Source of the DNA: DATJFQ01 sp035492775
GTDB taxonomy: Bacteria > Acidobacteriota > Vicinamibacteria > Vicinamibacterales > 2-12-FULL-66-21
Assembly: GCA_035492775.1 (NCBI GenBank)
Contig: DATJIW010000003.1
Coordinates: 47,004-111,003 of the forward strand
Length of the DNA: 64,000 nucleotides
Direction: 5' to 3'
Made by a program: the position numbers and the translations under genes. Positions 26,007 through 34,440 of this stretch are shown one piece after another. Below the pieces are notes generated by a model. The model was not told the origin of the DNA. It was given only the letters and a program-made list of their open reading frames with translations, and did no database searches. Positions within the stretch are counted from its first letter, which is position 1, and every line of letters begins with the position of its first letter.

Positions 26007-26029
26007 TGTATCCTTTTATCCGGATATAC
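26007..26029 (+). promoter_or_regulatory. Candidate operator of the ArsR-methyltransferase/ahcY operon
   Basis: The 10-base palindrome TATCCGGATA (26017-26026) sits within a wider inverted repeat, GTATCC (26007) against GGATATAC (26022), directly before the start codon at 26037. The AT-rich composition stands out. Autoregulation by the ArsR-type protein is inferred. Confidence 0.5.
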
Positions 26030-26036
26030 GAATACA

Positions 26037-26975
26037 ATGATCGCGACGCCGATTTTCGACGATCTGTCGGTGCTTGCCGACCCGACACGCAGCCGTATGC
26101 TGCTCGTGCTCGAGCGGCATGAGGTGACTGTCGGCGAACTGTGCACCGTGCTGCAGCTGCCGCAGTCAACTGTCAGCCGCCACCTGAAAACGCTGGCGGA
26201 CGCCGAGTGGGTGACGTCGAGGCGCGACGGGACGAGCCGGTACTACACGCTCGCGCTGGAGGACCGCGACGCGGCCACCCGCCGCCTCTGGGCGCTGCTC
26301 CGCGATCAGGTCGCATCGGCGCCGGCCGCCGATCAGGATGCGCGAAGACTCAAGGGTGTGCTGACGCGGCGGCAGTCGAAGTCCGAAGAGTTTTTCGCAT
26401 CGGCGTCGGGGCAGTGGGATCGGCTGCGCGAGGAGCTCTTCGGACGAACGTCTGCATTGCGCGCCCTCCCGGCGCTGGTCGATCCGCAGTGGGCGGTGGG
26501 CGACCTCGGGTGCGGCACCGGCCAGACGTCCGAGGCACTCGCGCCCTTCGTTGCCCGCGTCATCGCCGTCGACCGCAGTGGAGAAATGCTGCAGAGCGCA
26601 CGCCGCCGCCTCAAGGAATCACCGAACGTCGAGGTCCGCCGCGGCGCGCTCGAGCAGCTGCCCATCGAAGACGGGGAACTCGACGCAGCGCTCATGATGC
26701 TGGTGCTGCATCACGTACCGGATCCGGCGTCGGCGCTGGCGGAAAGCGCACGCGTCCTGCGGCCGGGCGGACGCCTCGTCGTCTGCGACATGCTGCCGCA
26801 CGAGCACGAGGAGTATAAACAGCAGATGGGCCACGTCTGGCTCGGGTTCTCCGAGCCGCAGATGGCGCGTCTGCTCGGCGCGGCGGGGTACTCGGGGATT
26901 CGATTCGTTCCGCTGCCGGCCGATCCGGAAGCCAGGGGCCCGGCGCTGTTCGTGGCGTCGGCCGTTCGCATGTAA
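26037..26975 (+). CDS. SahR-like ArsR regulator fused to a SAM-dependent methyltransferase domain
   Basis: A 312-residue fusion. Residues 1-95 are an ArsR winged helix (LADPTRSRMLLVLERHEVTV, QLPQSTVSRHLKTLAD). Residues about 130-310 form a class I methyltransferase fold with the SAM/SAH motif VGDLGCGTGQTSEAL and LMMLVLHHVPDP. This architecture, next to ahcY, matches SahR, a regulator of methionine/SAH recycling described in Proteobacteria in which the methyltransferase-like domain senses S-adenosylhomocysteine. The gene starts 11 bases after a palindromic operator candidate and ends 18 bases before ahcY. It could also be a true methyltransferase with a DNA-binding domain. Confidence 0.88.
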   Translation: MIATPIFDDLSVLADPTRSRMLLVLERHEVTVGELCTVLQLPQSTVSRHLKTLADAEWVTSRRDGTSRYYTLALEDRDAATRRLWALLRDQVASAPAADQDARRLKGVLTRRQSKSEEFFASASGQWDRLREELFGRTSALRALPALVDPQWAVGDLGCGTGQTSEALAPFVARVIAVDRSGEMLQSARRRLKESPNVEVRRGALEQLPIEDGELDAALMMLVLHHVPDPASALAESARVLRPGGRLVVCDMLPHEHEEYKQQMGHVWLGFSEPQMARLLGAAGYSGIRFVPLPADPEARGPALFVASAVRM

Positions 26976-26993
26976 TCGTTGAAGGAGATCATC

Positions 26994-28487
26994 ATGGCGA
27001 CAGTTGTTGACGCGCACCCATTCGAGGCCGCCACGAAGGCCGGCCGCGTACCCTACAAGGTCAAGGACCTGACGCTCGCGGAGTTGGGCCGCAAGGAGAT
27101 CCGCCTGGCCGAGCACGAGATGCCGGGCTTGATGGCGCTCCGCTCGCGCTACGGCGCGCAGCAGCCGCTCGCGGGTGCAAAGGTCATGGGCAGTTTGCAC
27201 ATGACCGTGCAGACCGCGGTGCTGATCGAAACGCTGACGGCACTCGGTGCGGACGTGCGCTGGGTTTCCTGCAACATCTTTTCGACCCAGGACCACGCCG
27301 CGGCGGCAGTGGTCGTCGGCAGGCCCGAGACAGGCGGCACCGCCGAGAATCCGCGGGGCACGCCGGTCTTCGCATGGAAGGGAGAAACGCTGGAGGAGTA
27401 CTGGTGGTGCACGAGCGAAGCGCTGATGTGGCCCGACGGCAGCGGCCCTTCACAGATCGTCGACGATGGCGGTGACGCGACGCTGCTTCTGCACAAGGGC
27501 GTCGAGTTCGAGAAGGCCGGCAAAGTGCCGGCGTTCGACGCCGAGCGCGAGCCGGAGGAATGGGGCGTCATCCTCGACCTCCTGCGCAAGGAGCTTGCGG
27601 ACAACAAGGGGCGCTGGACGAAGGTGGCCGCCGGGATTCGCGGCGTCTCCGAGGAGACGACGACCGGCGTGCATCGTCTGTACGAAATGATGAAAGCGGG
27701 CACGCTGCTGTTCCCCGCCATCAACGTCAACGACTCGGTGACCAAGAGCAAGTTCGACAACATCTACGGCTGCCGCCACTCGCTCATCGACGGGTTGAAC
27801 CGTGCGACCGACGTCATGATGGGCGGCAAGGTCGCAGTCGTCGCCGGATATGGCGAAGTGGGGAAGGGCTGCGCCCAGGCGCTGCGCGGACAGGGCTGCC
27901 GCGTGATCGTTGCCGAGATCGATCCGATCTGCGCGCTGCAGGCCGCGATGGAGGGCTACGAAGTCAAGCCGATTGCCGACGTCATCGAAACGGCGGACAT
28001 CTTCGTGACCGCGACGGGCAACGTCAACGTGATCACCGTCGATCACATGGCGCGCATGAAGCACAACGCGATCGTCGGCAACATCGGCCATTTCGACAAC
28101 GAAGTGGACATGGCCGGGCTCAAGAAGCGCAACATCGAGCGGATCAACATCAAGCCGCAGTACGACGAATTCCGTTTTCCGGATGGTCACAGCGTGCTGA
28201 TCCTGGCGGAGGGCCGGCTGCTCAACCTCGGATGCGCCACCGGCCATCCGAGCTTCGTGATGTCGGCGTCGTTCACGAACCAGGTGATCGCGCAGCTCGA
28301 GCTGCACCAGCACAACGCGAAGTACGAGAAGAAGGTCTACATCCTCCCGAAGCATCTCGATGAAGAGGTAGCCAGGCTGCACCTCGACCACCTCGGCGTG
28401 AAACTGACGAAGCTCACGCCGGAGCAGGCGGCTTACATCGGGGTGCCCGTGGAGGGGCCCTACAAGGCGGAGCACTACCGGTACTAG
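26994..28487 (+). CDS. ahcY: Adenosylhomocysteinase
   Basis: A 497-residue S-adenosyl-L-homocysteine hydrolase, which splits SAH into adenosine and homocysteine and so removes the inhibitor of SAM-dependent methylation. Motifs seen are MGSLHMTVQTAVLIETL, the NAD-binding GYGEVGKGCAQALRG, NIGHFDNEVDM and the C-terminal YKAEHYRY. The insertion of about 40 residues typical of the long bacterial form is present. ATG 26994 has AAGGAG upstream. It is the second gene of an operon with the SahR-like regulator, so its expression is probably tied to SAH level. Confidence 0.97.
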   Translation: MATVVDAHPFEAATKAGRVPYKVKDLTLAELGRKEIRLAEHEMPGLMALRSRYGAQQPLAGAKVMGSLHMTVQTAVLIETLTALGADVRWVSCNIFSTQDHAAAAVVVGRPETGGTAENPRGTPVFAWKGETLEEYWWCTSEALMWPDGSGPSQIVDDGGDATLLLHKGVEFEKAGKVPAFDAEREPEEWGVILDLLRKELADNKGRWTKVAAGIRGVSEETTTGVHRLYEMMKAGTLLFPAINVNDSVTKSKFDNIYGCRHSLIDGLNRATDVMMGGKVAVVAGYGEVGKGCAQALRGQGCRVIVAEIDPICALQAAMEGYEVKPIADVIETADIFVTATGNVNVITVDHMARMKHNAIVGNIGHFDNEVDMAGLKKRNIERINIKPQYDEFRFPDGHSVLILAEGRLLNLGCATGHPSFVMSASFTNQVIAQLELHQHNAKYEKKVYILPKHLDEEVARLHLDHLGVKLTKLTPEQAAYIGVPVEGPYKAEHYRY

Positions 28488-28534
28488 CGACCGGCTTCGT
28501 CGGCGGGTTCTGGGGCGTCAGTGCGTCTAAGAGG

Positions 28535-28575
28535 TGGGGTGGCGGCCGTATGTCGTCCGCCCCATTTCTCATTCT
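28535..28575 (+). terminator. Probable rho-independent terminator after ahcY
   Basis: TGGGGTGG (28535-28542) pairs with CCGCCCCA (28557-28564), eight pairs including one G-U, with a 14-base loop and then a T-rich run TTTCTCATTCTT. It lies about 47 bases after the ahcY stop. Confidence 0.45.
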
Positions 28576-28602
28576 TCCATCCCGGCTGATAATCTCGCCC
28601 GC

Positions 28603-30918
28603 ATGCATAGTCGCCGCACGCTCGTACTCACGTTCCTTCTCCTTTCTGTTTCAGGCCTGGCGGCGCAGCGCGCCGACCCCGCGGCGGCGCTGCGCGCGCA
28701 GATCGACCACATTTTCAAGGACCACGCTTACGATCCGCCACGCTTCGGACCCGCGCGCTGGCTGCCCGACGGCACCGCCTACGCGATCGTCGAGCGAAAC
28801 GGCAGCGGCACCGAGATCGCGCGCTATGACGCGATGACCGGCGCGCGGACGGTGACCGTTCGGCCCGAACAGCTCGTGCCGAAAGGCGCCGAGCGCCCGC
28901 TCGACATCGAGGATTACGAGTGGTCGTCCGACGGCCGTCGGCTGCTGATCTTCACGAACACGCGAAAGGTATGGCGGCAGAACACGCGCGGCGACTACTG
29001 GGTGCTCGACACGCGCAGCGGCGCGATCAGAGAGCTTGGGGGCGACGCGCCTGAAGCGTCGCTGATGTTTGCCGCTTTTTCTCCGGACGGCACGCGCGTC
29101 GCTTACGTCCGCGGCAACAATCTTTATGCGGAGAGCGCGGACGGCGGCTCGATTGTGCAATTGACGACGGACGGCACGCCACTGCCTGCCGGCGCCGCGT
29201 GGTCTCCGGCTGTGGGTGGCGACAAGGGAACGATCGTCAACGGCACGTCCGATTGGGTGAACGAGGAGGAGCTGAATATCAGGTCGGCGTTCCGGTGGAG
29301 TCCCGACAGCCGGCGGATCGCCTACTGGCAGTTCGATACGAGCGGGGTTGGCGACTTCACGCTGATTGATGACACCGACACGTTATATCCGGTCACGAAG
29401 ACCTTCGCCTATCCGAAGCCGGGGACGAAGAACTCGCGAGTCCGGATCGGAGTCGTAGCGGCGGACGGTGGCGCGACGACGTGGATGCAGACACCCGGCG
29501 ACCCGCGCGAGAAGTACCTCGCCAGCCTCGAATGGATCGATGCGAATACCATCGCGATGCAGCAGCTCAACCGGTTGCAGAGCGAAGACGATTATCTGAT
29601 CGCCGATGTCGCGACCGGCGCAGTGACCGTGGCCTTGCGTGACGGTGCACCGTCGCCCGCGGAAGGGCACGCGTGGGTCGATGCGCAGGACAGCACGATC
29701 TGGTTCGATGGCGGACGTTCGTTCCTCTGGCTCAGCGAGCGCGATGGGTGGCGGCACGTGTACAAGGCCGGCAAGGGCGGCGGCAATCCGGTGTTGCTGA
29801 CCCGGTTTGATGCCGACGTAATTTCGCTTGTCGGAATCGATGAGCAGGCGCGCGTCGCCTATTTCCTGGCGTCGCCGTCGAACGCGACCCAGAAGTACCT
29901 GTATCGTGCGTCGCTGGACGGCGGCAGCGTGCCTGTTCGCGTCACGCCGCAGGACGAGCCCGGCACGCATGGCTACACCCTGGCGCCCGGCGCTAAGCTC
30001 GCGTTCCATACGTACTCCCGGTTCGATCGGCCGAGCTCGATGGACCTCGTTTCGCTTCCGGATCATCAGGTGAAGCGCGGGATCACGGACGTCGGGCCAC
30101 TGGAGAAGACGCTTGCGGGCATCATCAGCCCGCCAGTGGAATTCCTGAAGGTGGACGTCGGTAACGGCGTCACACTGGACGGCTGGATGATGAAGCCACG
30201 CGCATTCGACCCATCGCGGAAATATCCGGTGATCGTGCACGTCTATGGTGAACCGGCTTCACAGACGGTGACTGACAGCTGGGGAGGCGGCCGTACGTTG
30301 TTCCATCGCGCGCTCGCCGACGCCGGCTACATTGTCGTCAGCTTCGACAACCGCGGTACGCCCGCGCCCAAAGGCGCGGCATGGCGGAAGGTCGTGTACG
30401 GAGCGGTGGGCGATCTCTCATCGAAGGAGCAGGCTGCCGCGATTCGCGCTCTCGCTGCGGCGCATCCGTTCGTGGATCCCGATCGCGTCGGCATCTGGGG
30501 ATGGAGCGGCGGCGGCACGAATACGCTGAATGCCATGTTCCGGTTTCCCGACGTCTACAAGGCCGGTGTCGCCGTCGCTCCGGTTCCGGATCAGCGGCTG
30601 TACGACACGATTTATCAAGAACGGTACATGGGCGTGCCGCAGGAGAACGCGGAAGGGTATCACCGGGGTTCGGCGATCAACTTCGCCGAAGGCCTTCGGG
30701 GAAGCCTGCTGATCGTGCACGGTTCCGGCGACGATAACGTGCACTATCAGGGAACCGAGCGGCTCGTGAACCGGCTGGTCGAACTCGGCAGGCCGTTCGA
30801 CCTGATGGTGTACCCGAATCGTACCCACGCGATCGCCGAAGGGCCGGGTACGACGGTCCACATTTATCAACTGATCGCCCGGTATTTCGTCGAACACCTA
30901 CCGCCCGGGCCGCGATAA
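28603..30918 (+). CDS. Secreted S9 family dipeptidyl peptidase IV-like serine peptidase
   Basis: A 771-residue exported peptidase. The signal peptide is MHSRRTLVLTFLLLSVSGLAAQ (start ATG 28603). Residues about 70-510 form the beta-propeller domain, which includes DWVNEEE near 220; the paired glutamates of this motif bind the substrate N-terminus in DPP-IV. Residues about 520-771 form the alpha/beta hydrolase domain with Ser in WGWSGGG, Asp in HGSGDDNVH and His in NRTHAI. It probably cleaves dipeptides from peptide N-termini in the periplasm for peptide scavenging. It is a single gene with its own upstream region. Confidence 0.93.
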   Translation: MHSRRTLVLTFLLLSVSGLAAQRADPAAALRAQIDHIFKDHAYDPPRFGPARWLPDGTAYAIVERNGSGTEIARYDAMTGARTVTVRPEQLVPKGAERPLDIEDYEWSSDGRRLLIFTNTRKVWRQNTRGDYWVLDTRSGAIRELGGDAPEASLMFAAFSPDGTRVAYVRGNNLYAESADGGSIVQLTTDGTPLPAGAAWSPAVGGDKGTIVNGTSDWVNEEELNIRSAFRWSPDSRRIAYWQFDTSGVGDFTLIDDTDTLYPVTKTFAYPKPGTKNSRVRIGVVAADGGATTWMQTPGDPREKYLASLEWIDANTIAMQQLNRLQSEDDYLIADVATGAVTVALRDGAPSPAEGHAWVDAQDSTIWFDGGRSFLWLSERDGWRHVYKAGKGGGNPVLLTRFDADVISLVGIDEQARVAYFLASPSNATQKYLYRASLDGGSVPVRVTPQDEPGTHGYTLAPGAKLAFHTYSRFDRPSSMDLVSLPDHQVKRGITDVGPLEKTLAGIISPPVEFLKVDVGNGVTLDGWMMKPRAFDPSRKYPVIVHVYGEPASQTVTDSWGGGRTLFHRALADAGYIVVSFDNRGTPAPKGAAWRKVVYGAVGDLSSKEQAAAIRALAAAHPFVDPDRVGIWGWSGGGTNTLNAMFRFPDVYKAGVAVAPVPDQRLYDTIYQERYMGVPQENAEGYHRGSAINFAEGLRGSLLIVHGSGDDNVHYQGTERLVNRLVELGRPFDLMVYPNRTHAIAEGPGTTVHIYQLIARYFVEHLPPGPR

Positions 30919-31010
30919 TCGGAGGTCCCGACCGCCATTCGCCGCGGATAAGTCGCAGTCCCGACGCGACAATTGTGAGGGATGTCGGTAAATGGAGTGG
31001 CGAATCGGGA

Positions 31011-32345
31011 CTAGCCGAGATGGAGCATCGCGGCGGCGGCGACGAAGGCCGCTGTGATCACGAACAGCACGCCGAACATTCGCAGCGCGAAGGACAGCCA
31101 CTCGCCGAATCCGAGGCCCGCGGCAGCCGCGACCGCCACCATCGCGCCGTTGGTCGGCGTAACGAGTTCGGTCAGCCCCGCGCCGCCTTGATACGCGAGC
31201 ACGGTCACCTGTCGCGAAAGCCCCAGGAGATCCGACACCGGCACCATCAACGGCATCGTCAGCACCGCCTGGCCGCTGACGCTTGGCACGGGTACGTGGA
31301 TGAGCGCCTGGGCGGCCATCATGCCGACCGCGCACAACGCGACAGGAAGGTGCTCGAGCGGAACGACGAGCGCGCGGACGATCGTGTCGACGATGCGGCC
31401 TTCGTTCATCGCGACGAAGATGCCGCGCGCGAATCCGATGAGCATCGCCGCATAGGCGATCGACGCAAATCCTTTCACGAACCCCTCTGCGGTGCCCCTC
31501 GTGCCGAGGCCGCCGGCCAGGCCGGCGACGACCCCCATTCCGAAAAACAGCGCGGCCATTTGATCGAAGTCCCATCCGAGCCGGATGACGCCGTACACGA
31601 ACGCCGCAAACGTGCCGACGACGATGAGGAGCACGATGGCGTGACGGCGATCCATGGTGCGCGCGACGACCGTGGTCGGGTCGGGGTCGCGCCTGGTACG
31701 GCGGGCGTGCATCCACGTGCCCGCGATCCAGACGCCGAGCGCGACGGCAAGCATCAGCATCCGATACGGCGCGGCCGACAGCAGCGCCACCCCGGCGACT
31801 TTCTGGGCGATCTGCGCCTGGAACGGATTGACGGGGCTGAACGCGGCGCCCACGGCGGAGGCACCGATGCTGATCGCGACGGCGGTAATCGCGTCGTACC
31901 CCAGCCGCCGCGTGACGAGCAGCAGGACCGGCACGAGCGCGATGACCTCCTCCCCCATATTCTCCAGCGCGCCGGCCGTTGCGAACGCAAGGGACACGAT
32001 CGGGATGACGAGCGCGGAACGTGTGCCCAGTGCCGTGACGAGGTATTCGGCACCATGGCGGAGCGCGCCGGTTTCATCGACGACCGTCAGCGCGCCGCCG
32101 ATGAGAAACACGAAGAACACGACGGGTGCCGCATCGATGAGGCCGCGGGGGACCGCCAGCAGCGCATCGAATACGCCGAGCGGATGCGCCTCGACGTGGT
32201 GATACGTTCCCGCGACCACGACCTGGCGTCCGGTGGCGGCATCGGTCCGGCGATCGAACTGGCCAGCAGGCACGATCCAGCTGAGCGCCGCGGCGATCAG
32301 GATGCAGGCGGTCAGCAGGACGAGCGGATCCGGAAAGCGCTTCAT
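31011..32345 (-). CDS. YfcC/DcuC-family membrane carrier
   Basis: A 444-residue polytopic membrane protein with about 12 helices. The start FPDPLVLLTACILIAAALSW is followed by IVPAGQF and, later, GALENMGEEVIALVPVLL, ASAVGAAFSPVNPFQ and the C-terminal QGGAGLTELVTPTNGAMV. These are features of the YfcC branch of the C4-dicarboxylate/ion-transporter superfamily. The substrate (dicarboxylate, amino acid or peptide-derived) cannot be assigned. The start overlaps the stop of the DUF2461 gene (ATGA), so it is the third gene of a small operon. Confidence 0.85.
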   Translation of the reverse strand: MKRFPDPLVLLTACILIAAALSWIVPAGQFDRRTDAATGRQVVVAGTYHHVEAHPLGVFDALLAVPRGLIDAAPVVFFVFLIGGALTVVDETGALRHGAEYLVTALGTRSALVIPIVSLAFATAGALENMGEEVIALVPVLLLVTRRLGYDAITAVAISIGASAVGAAFSPVNPFQAQIAQKVAGVALLSAAPYRMLMLAVALGVWIAGTWMHARRTRRDPDPTTVVARTMDRRHAIVLLIVVGTFAAFVYGVIRLGWDFDQMAALFFGMGVVAGLAGGLGTRGTAEGFVKGFASIAYAAMLIGFARGIFVAMNEGRIVDTIVRALVVPLEHLPVALCAVGMMAAQALIHVPVPSVSGQAVLTMPLMVPVSDLLGLSRQVTVLAYQGGAGLTELVTPTNGAMVAVAAAAGLGFGEWLSFALRMFGVLFVITAAFVAAAAMLHLG

Positions 32346-33049
32346 CGGCGCTGCGAACCGTTCCGCGTATCCTCGATTAGGGGTTCGTTGAGGAACCGGA
32401 CGAGCGGCATCAATGCACTGAACGAATCGACCAGCGTTGGATAGAAAGCCCTGTCGTGCGCAAAGGCCGCGGGAAACTCACGTCCGGCGACGAAGCGATA
32501 GTGTTTCAGGTAATCAGCCGCCGGGTGATCGCGAGGGAAGCCGCGCGGAACCCGGGTGAGGGTGTCTCCGCCCAGCGCGCCGAATCGGCGTCGAAACGCG
32601 ATCCTGTCGACGGTCCTCTGCAGCTCGGGCCATGTCTCCGCGACGTGCTCGCGCACGCGCAAGAGGATCGGCGGTTCCGGAGCCCACATGCCGCCACCGA
32701 TCCACACGCCGTCGGGCGCGATCTCAAAGTAGAGGCCGGCGCCCTGATGGCGCGGCAGCCCGCGCGTCGGAAACGACGCCGCGGCGTGCGTCTTGAGCGG
32801 CCGTTTGTCGGCACTGAATCGCGTATCGCGATAAATCCTGAAAAGCGATTGCTTCGGCGCTGCGATCAGTTCCGGCGCGAACGCGCGGAAGTCCGAAGCC
32901 AGCTGTTCGACGACGGCAATCATGGGCGCACGCACGTGACGCTCGTAGTCGTCCGTGCGCGCGCGGAACCACTCGCGGTCGTTGTGTCGCTTCAGCGAGC
33001 GCAGGAACGAGAGCGTGCGCGGTGTAAACGGCGTGGCGAATGCGGGCAC
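32342..33049 (-). CDS. DUF2461 family protein
   Basis: A 235-residue soluble protein of the DUF2461 family (recalled as TIGR02453). Signatures are FLRSLKRHNDREWFRARTDD near 14-33, FRIYRDTRFSADKRPLKTHA and YFEIAPDGVWIGGGMW. The function is unknown. It lies between the alpha/beta hydrolase (9-base gap) and the YfcC-like carrier (4-base overlap). Confidence 0.92.
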   Translation of the reverse strand: MPAFATPFTPRTLSFLRSLKRHNDREWFRARTDDYERHVRAPMIAVVEQLASDFRAFAPELIAAPKQSLFRIYRDTRFSADKRPLKTHAAASFPTRGLPRHQGAGLYFEIAPDGVWIGGGMWAPEPPILLRVREHVAETWPELQRTVDRIAFRRRFGALGGDTLTRVPRGFPRDHPAADYLKHYRFVAGREFPAAFAHDRAFYPTLVDSFSALMPLVRFLNEPLIEDTRNGSQRR

Positions 33050-33058
33050 GGCACCATG

Positions 33059-33928
33059 CTACTGCAGCCGGAACTGCTCCTTCAGCCACGCGATCCGATC
33101 GCGGGCGGCCGTGTAGGTGAGTTCGTGCTCGGCGCCTTCGTACATCTTCACGGTCCCGGCCCCTTTCACGGCCTCGGCCTGCGCTTTCGCGTCCTGGTTG
33201 CTCACGAACCGATCCTTCGTGCCGAACTGCAGCAGTGCCGGGCGCGGCGAGAAACGCGCCAGCGCGAGCTCGGGATCGAGCGGCCGGAGCTTTGCGAGGA
33301 ACGCCTCGCGGTCGTTGCCTTCGCGCTTGGGCTCGAAGAGGAACCATCCGCCCATGGATCCGCTGCCGGCCATGTAGACCAGATGCGTGACGCGTCGATC
33401 TGCCGCGGCGGCGAGCGCACCGTACATCGCGCCGAAGTCATGACCCACAATCGCCACACGGGCCGGGTCGATCGCGGCCTGCGAGAGGAGGACGTCCAGC
33501 GCTCGGCGGACCTCCTTCGCCTGCTGTACCGAGAAGTCGTAGTCGCGGCTGCTGTCCCGCGCCGCGAACCAGCCCTCGGCGCGCCACGGCGTATCGACGA
33601 GTAATGAAGCGGTCCCGAGCGACGCCAGTTCGACCGCCTCCGGCAGGAACTCCGTCCGGTTCGAGCTGGGTTTCGGCGGCTCGTACCAGTGCAGATACAG
33701 GATCGCGGGGTGCGGGGCCGTCGAGTTCGCCGCCGGCAGGACCAGCGTTGCCGCGTTGCGCGTGCCATCGAGCTGCTCGTACGTGATTTGCCGGACCACG
33801 ACACCGTGGCGATCGGCGGGCGTGAGCGGCTCGACGTCGACGGGGCGTTTCGCGTCGTAGTCGAGGGGGACGGGCGCGGGCGCCTGCGCCGCCTGCATGG
33901 CAGCGATCAGAAGAAAGGCCGTCAGCAT
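33059..33928 (-). CDS. Secreted alpha/beta hydrolase with Asp at the nucleophile elbow
   Basis: A 289-residue exported hydrolase with signal MLTAFLLIAAMQAAQA. It has the dienelactone-hydrolase/acyl-peptide-hydrolase type fold: ILYLHWYE for the oxyanion region, a nucleophile elbow VGHDFGAMYG, an acid in FGTKDRF and a histidine in EGAEHEL. The elbow residue (Asp164) is aspartate instead of the Ser or Cys usual for this branch. Asp nucleophiles are found in epoxide hydrolases and haloacid/haloalkane dehalogenases. The reaction is therefore uncertain. It is the first gene of an operon with DUF2461 and the YfcC-like carrier. Confidence 0.85.
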   Translation of the reverse strand: MLTAFLLIAAMQAAQAPAPVPLDYDAKRPVDVEPLTPADRHGVVVRQITYEQLDGTRNAATLVLPAANSTAPHPAILYLHWYEPPKPSSNRTEFLPEAVELASLGTASLLVDTPWRAEGWFAARDSSRDYDFSVQQAKEVRRALDVLLSQAAIDPARVAIVGHDFGAMYGALAAAADRRVTHLVYMAGSGSMGGWFLFEPKREGNDREAFLAKLRPLDPELALARFSPRPALLQFGTKDRFVSNQDAKAQAEAVKGAGTVKMYEGAEHELTYTAARDRIAWLKEQFRLQ

Positions 33929-34020
33929 GGCGTTAGCCTACCAGCGCCCCGGCCCGCCGATGCGCGGATTGTTCGTCGCCCCTGGCTGGTCCGTGTTCGC
34001 CCCGGTCAAAGAGGCGCTCA

Positions 34021-34093
34021 GCACGGGTGCGGGTGCGCGGTGCGGGGTGCGGGCGCGGGGGTGCGGGGTGCGGGTGCGGGGTGCGGGGGCCCC
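34021..34093. repeat. Degenerate GTGCGGG tandem repeat
   Basis: About ten imperfect copies of a GTGCGGG unit in the region between the divergent hydrolase and PadR genes. Many runs of three or more G on the plus strand make G-quadruplex formation possible. Confidence 0.8.
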
Positions 34094-34096
34094 TAC

Positions 34097-34132
34097 TTGC
34101 ATCTATGTAGAATTTAAGTTATATAGAACTCG
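34097..34132 (+). promoter_or_regulatory. Promoter of the PadR-ADOP operon, probably leaderless
   Basis: TTGCAT (34097-34102) and TATATA (34120-34125) are separated by 17 bases. The expected transcription start, about seven bases on, coincides with the GTG start codon at 34132. Direct repeats TATGTAGAA (34104) and TATATAGAA (34120), 16 bases apart, overlap the -10 and may be the PadR operator. Confidence 0.65.
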
Positions 34133-34440
34133 TGCTAGCGCGCCACAACATCACGTACCCCACCACCCTCGTCCTTCACGCCATCGCGAGCGGCGTCCGC
34201 TATGGATTCGACATCGCCGACCGCACGGGACTGCAGACAGGGACGGTCTACCCGGCCCTCCGTCGTCTGGATGCCCTGGGATTCGTGCGATCCAGCTGGG
34301 AAAGCGAGAAGGCCGCGCGGCGCGAGCAGCGGCCGGCACGCCGCTATTACGAGATCACGCCAGCCGGCGCCACCGCGCTCGACCTCGCGATGAAACGATT
34401 CGCCAACCTCGGCCGATTGACGCGGCTCCGCGATGCGTGA
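34132..34440 (+). CDS. PadR family transcriptional regulator
   Basis: A 102-residue PadR-type winged helix protein with the signature GLQTGTVYPALRRLDALGFV near residues 33-52 and a basic wing (EKAARREQRPARRYYEITPA). The start is GTG 34132, with no ribosome-binding site, consistent with the leaderless promoter directly upstream. It overlaps the downstream ADOP permease by eight bases. It probably represses its own operon through the AT-rich repeats in the promoter. Confidence 0.92.
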   Translation: MLARHNITYPTTLVLHAIASGVRYGFDIADRTGLQTGTVYPALRRLDALGFVRSSWESEKAARREQRPARRYYEITPAGATALDLAMKRFANLGRLTRLRDA

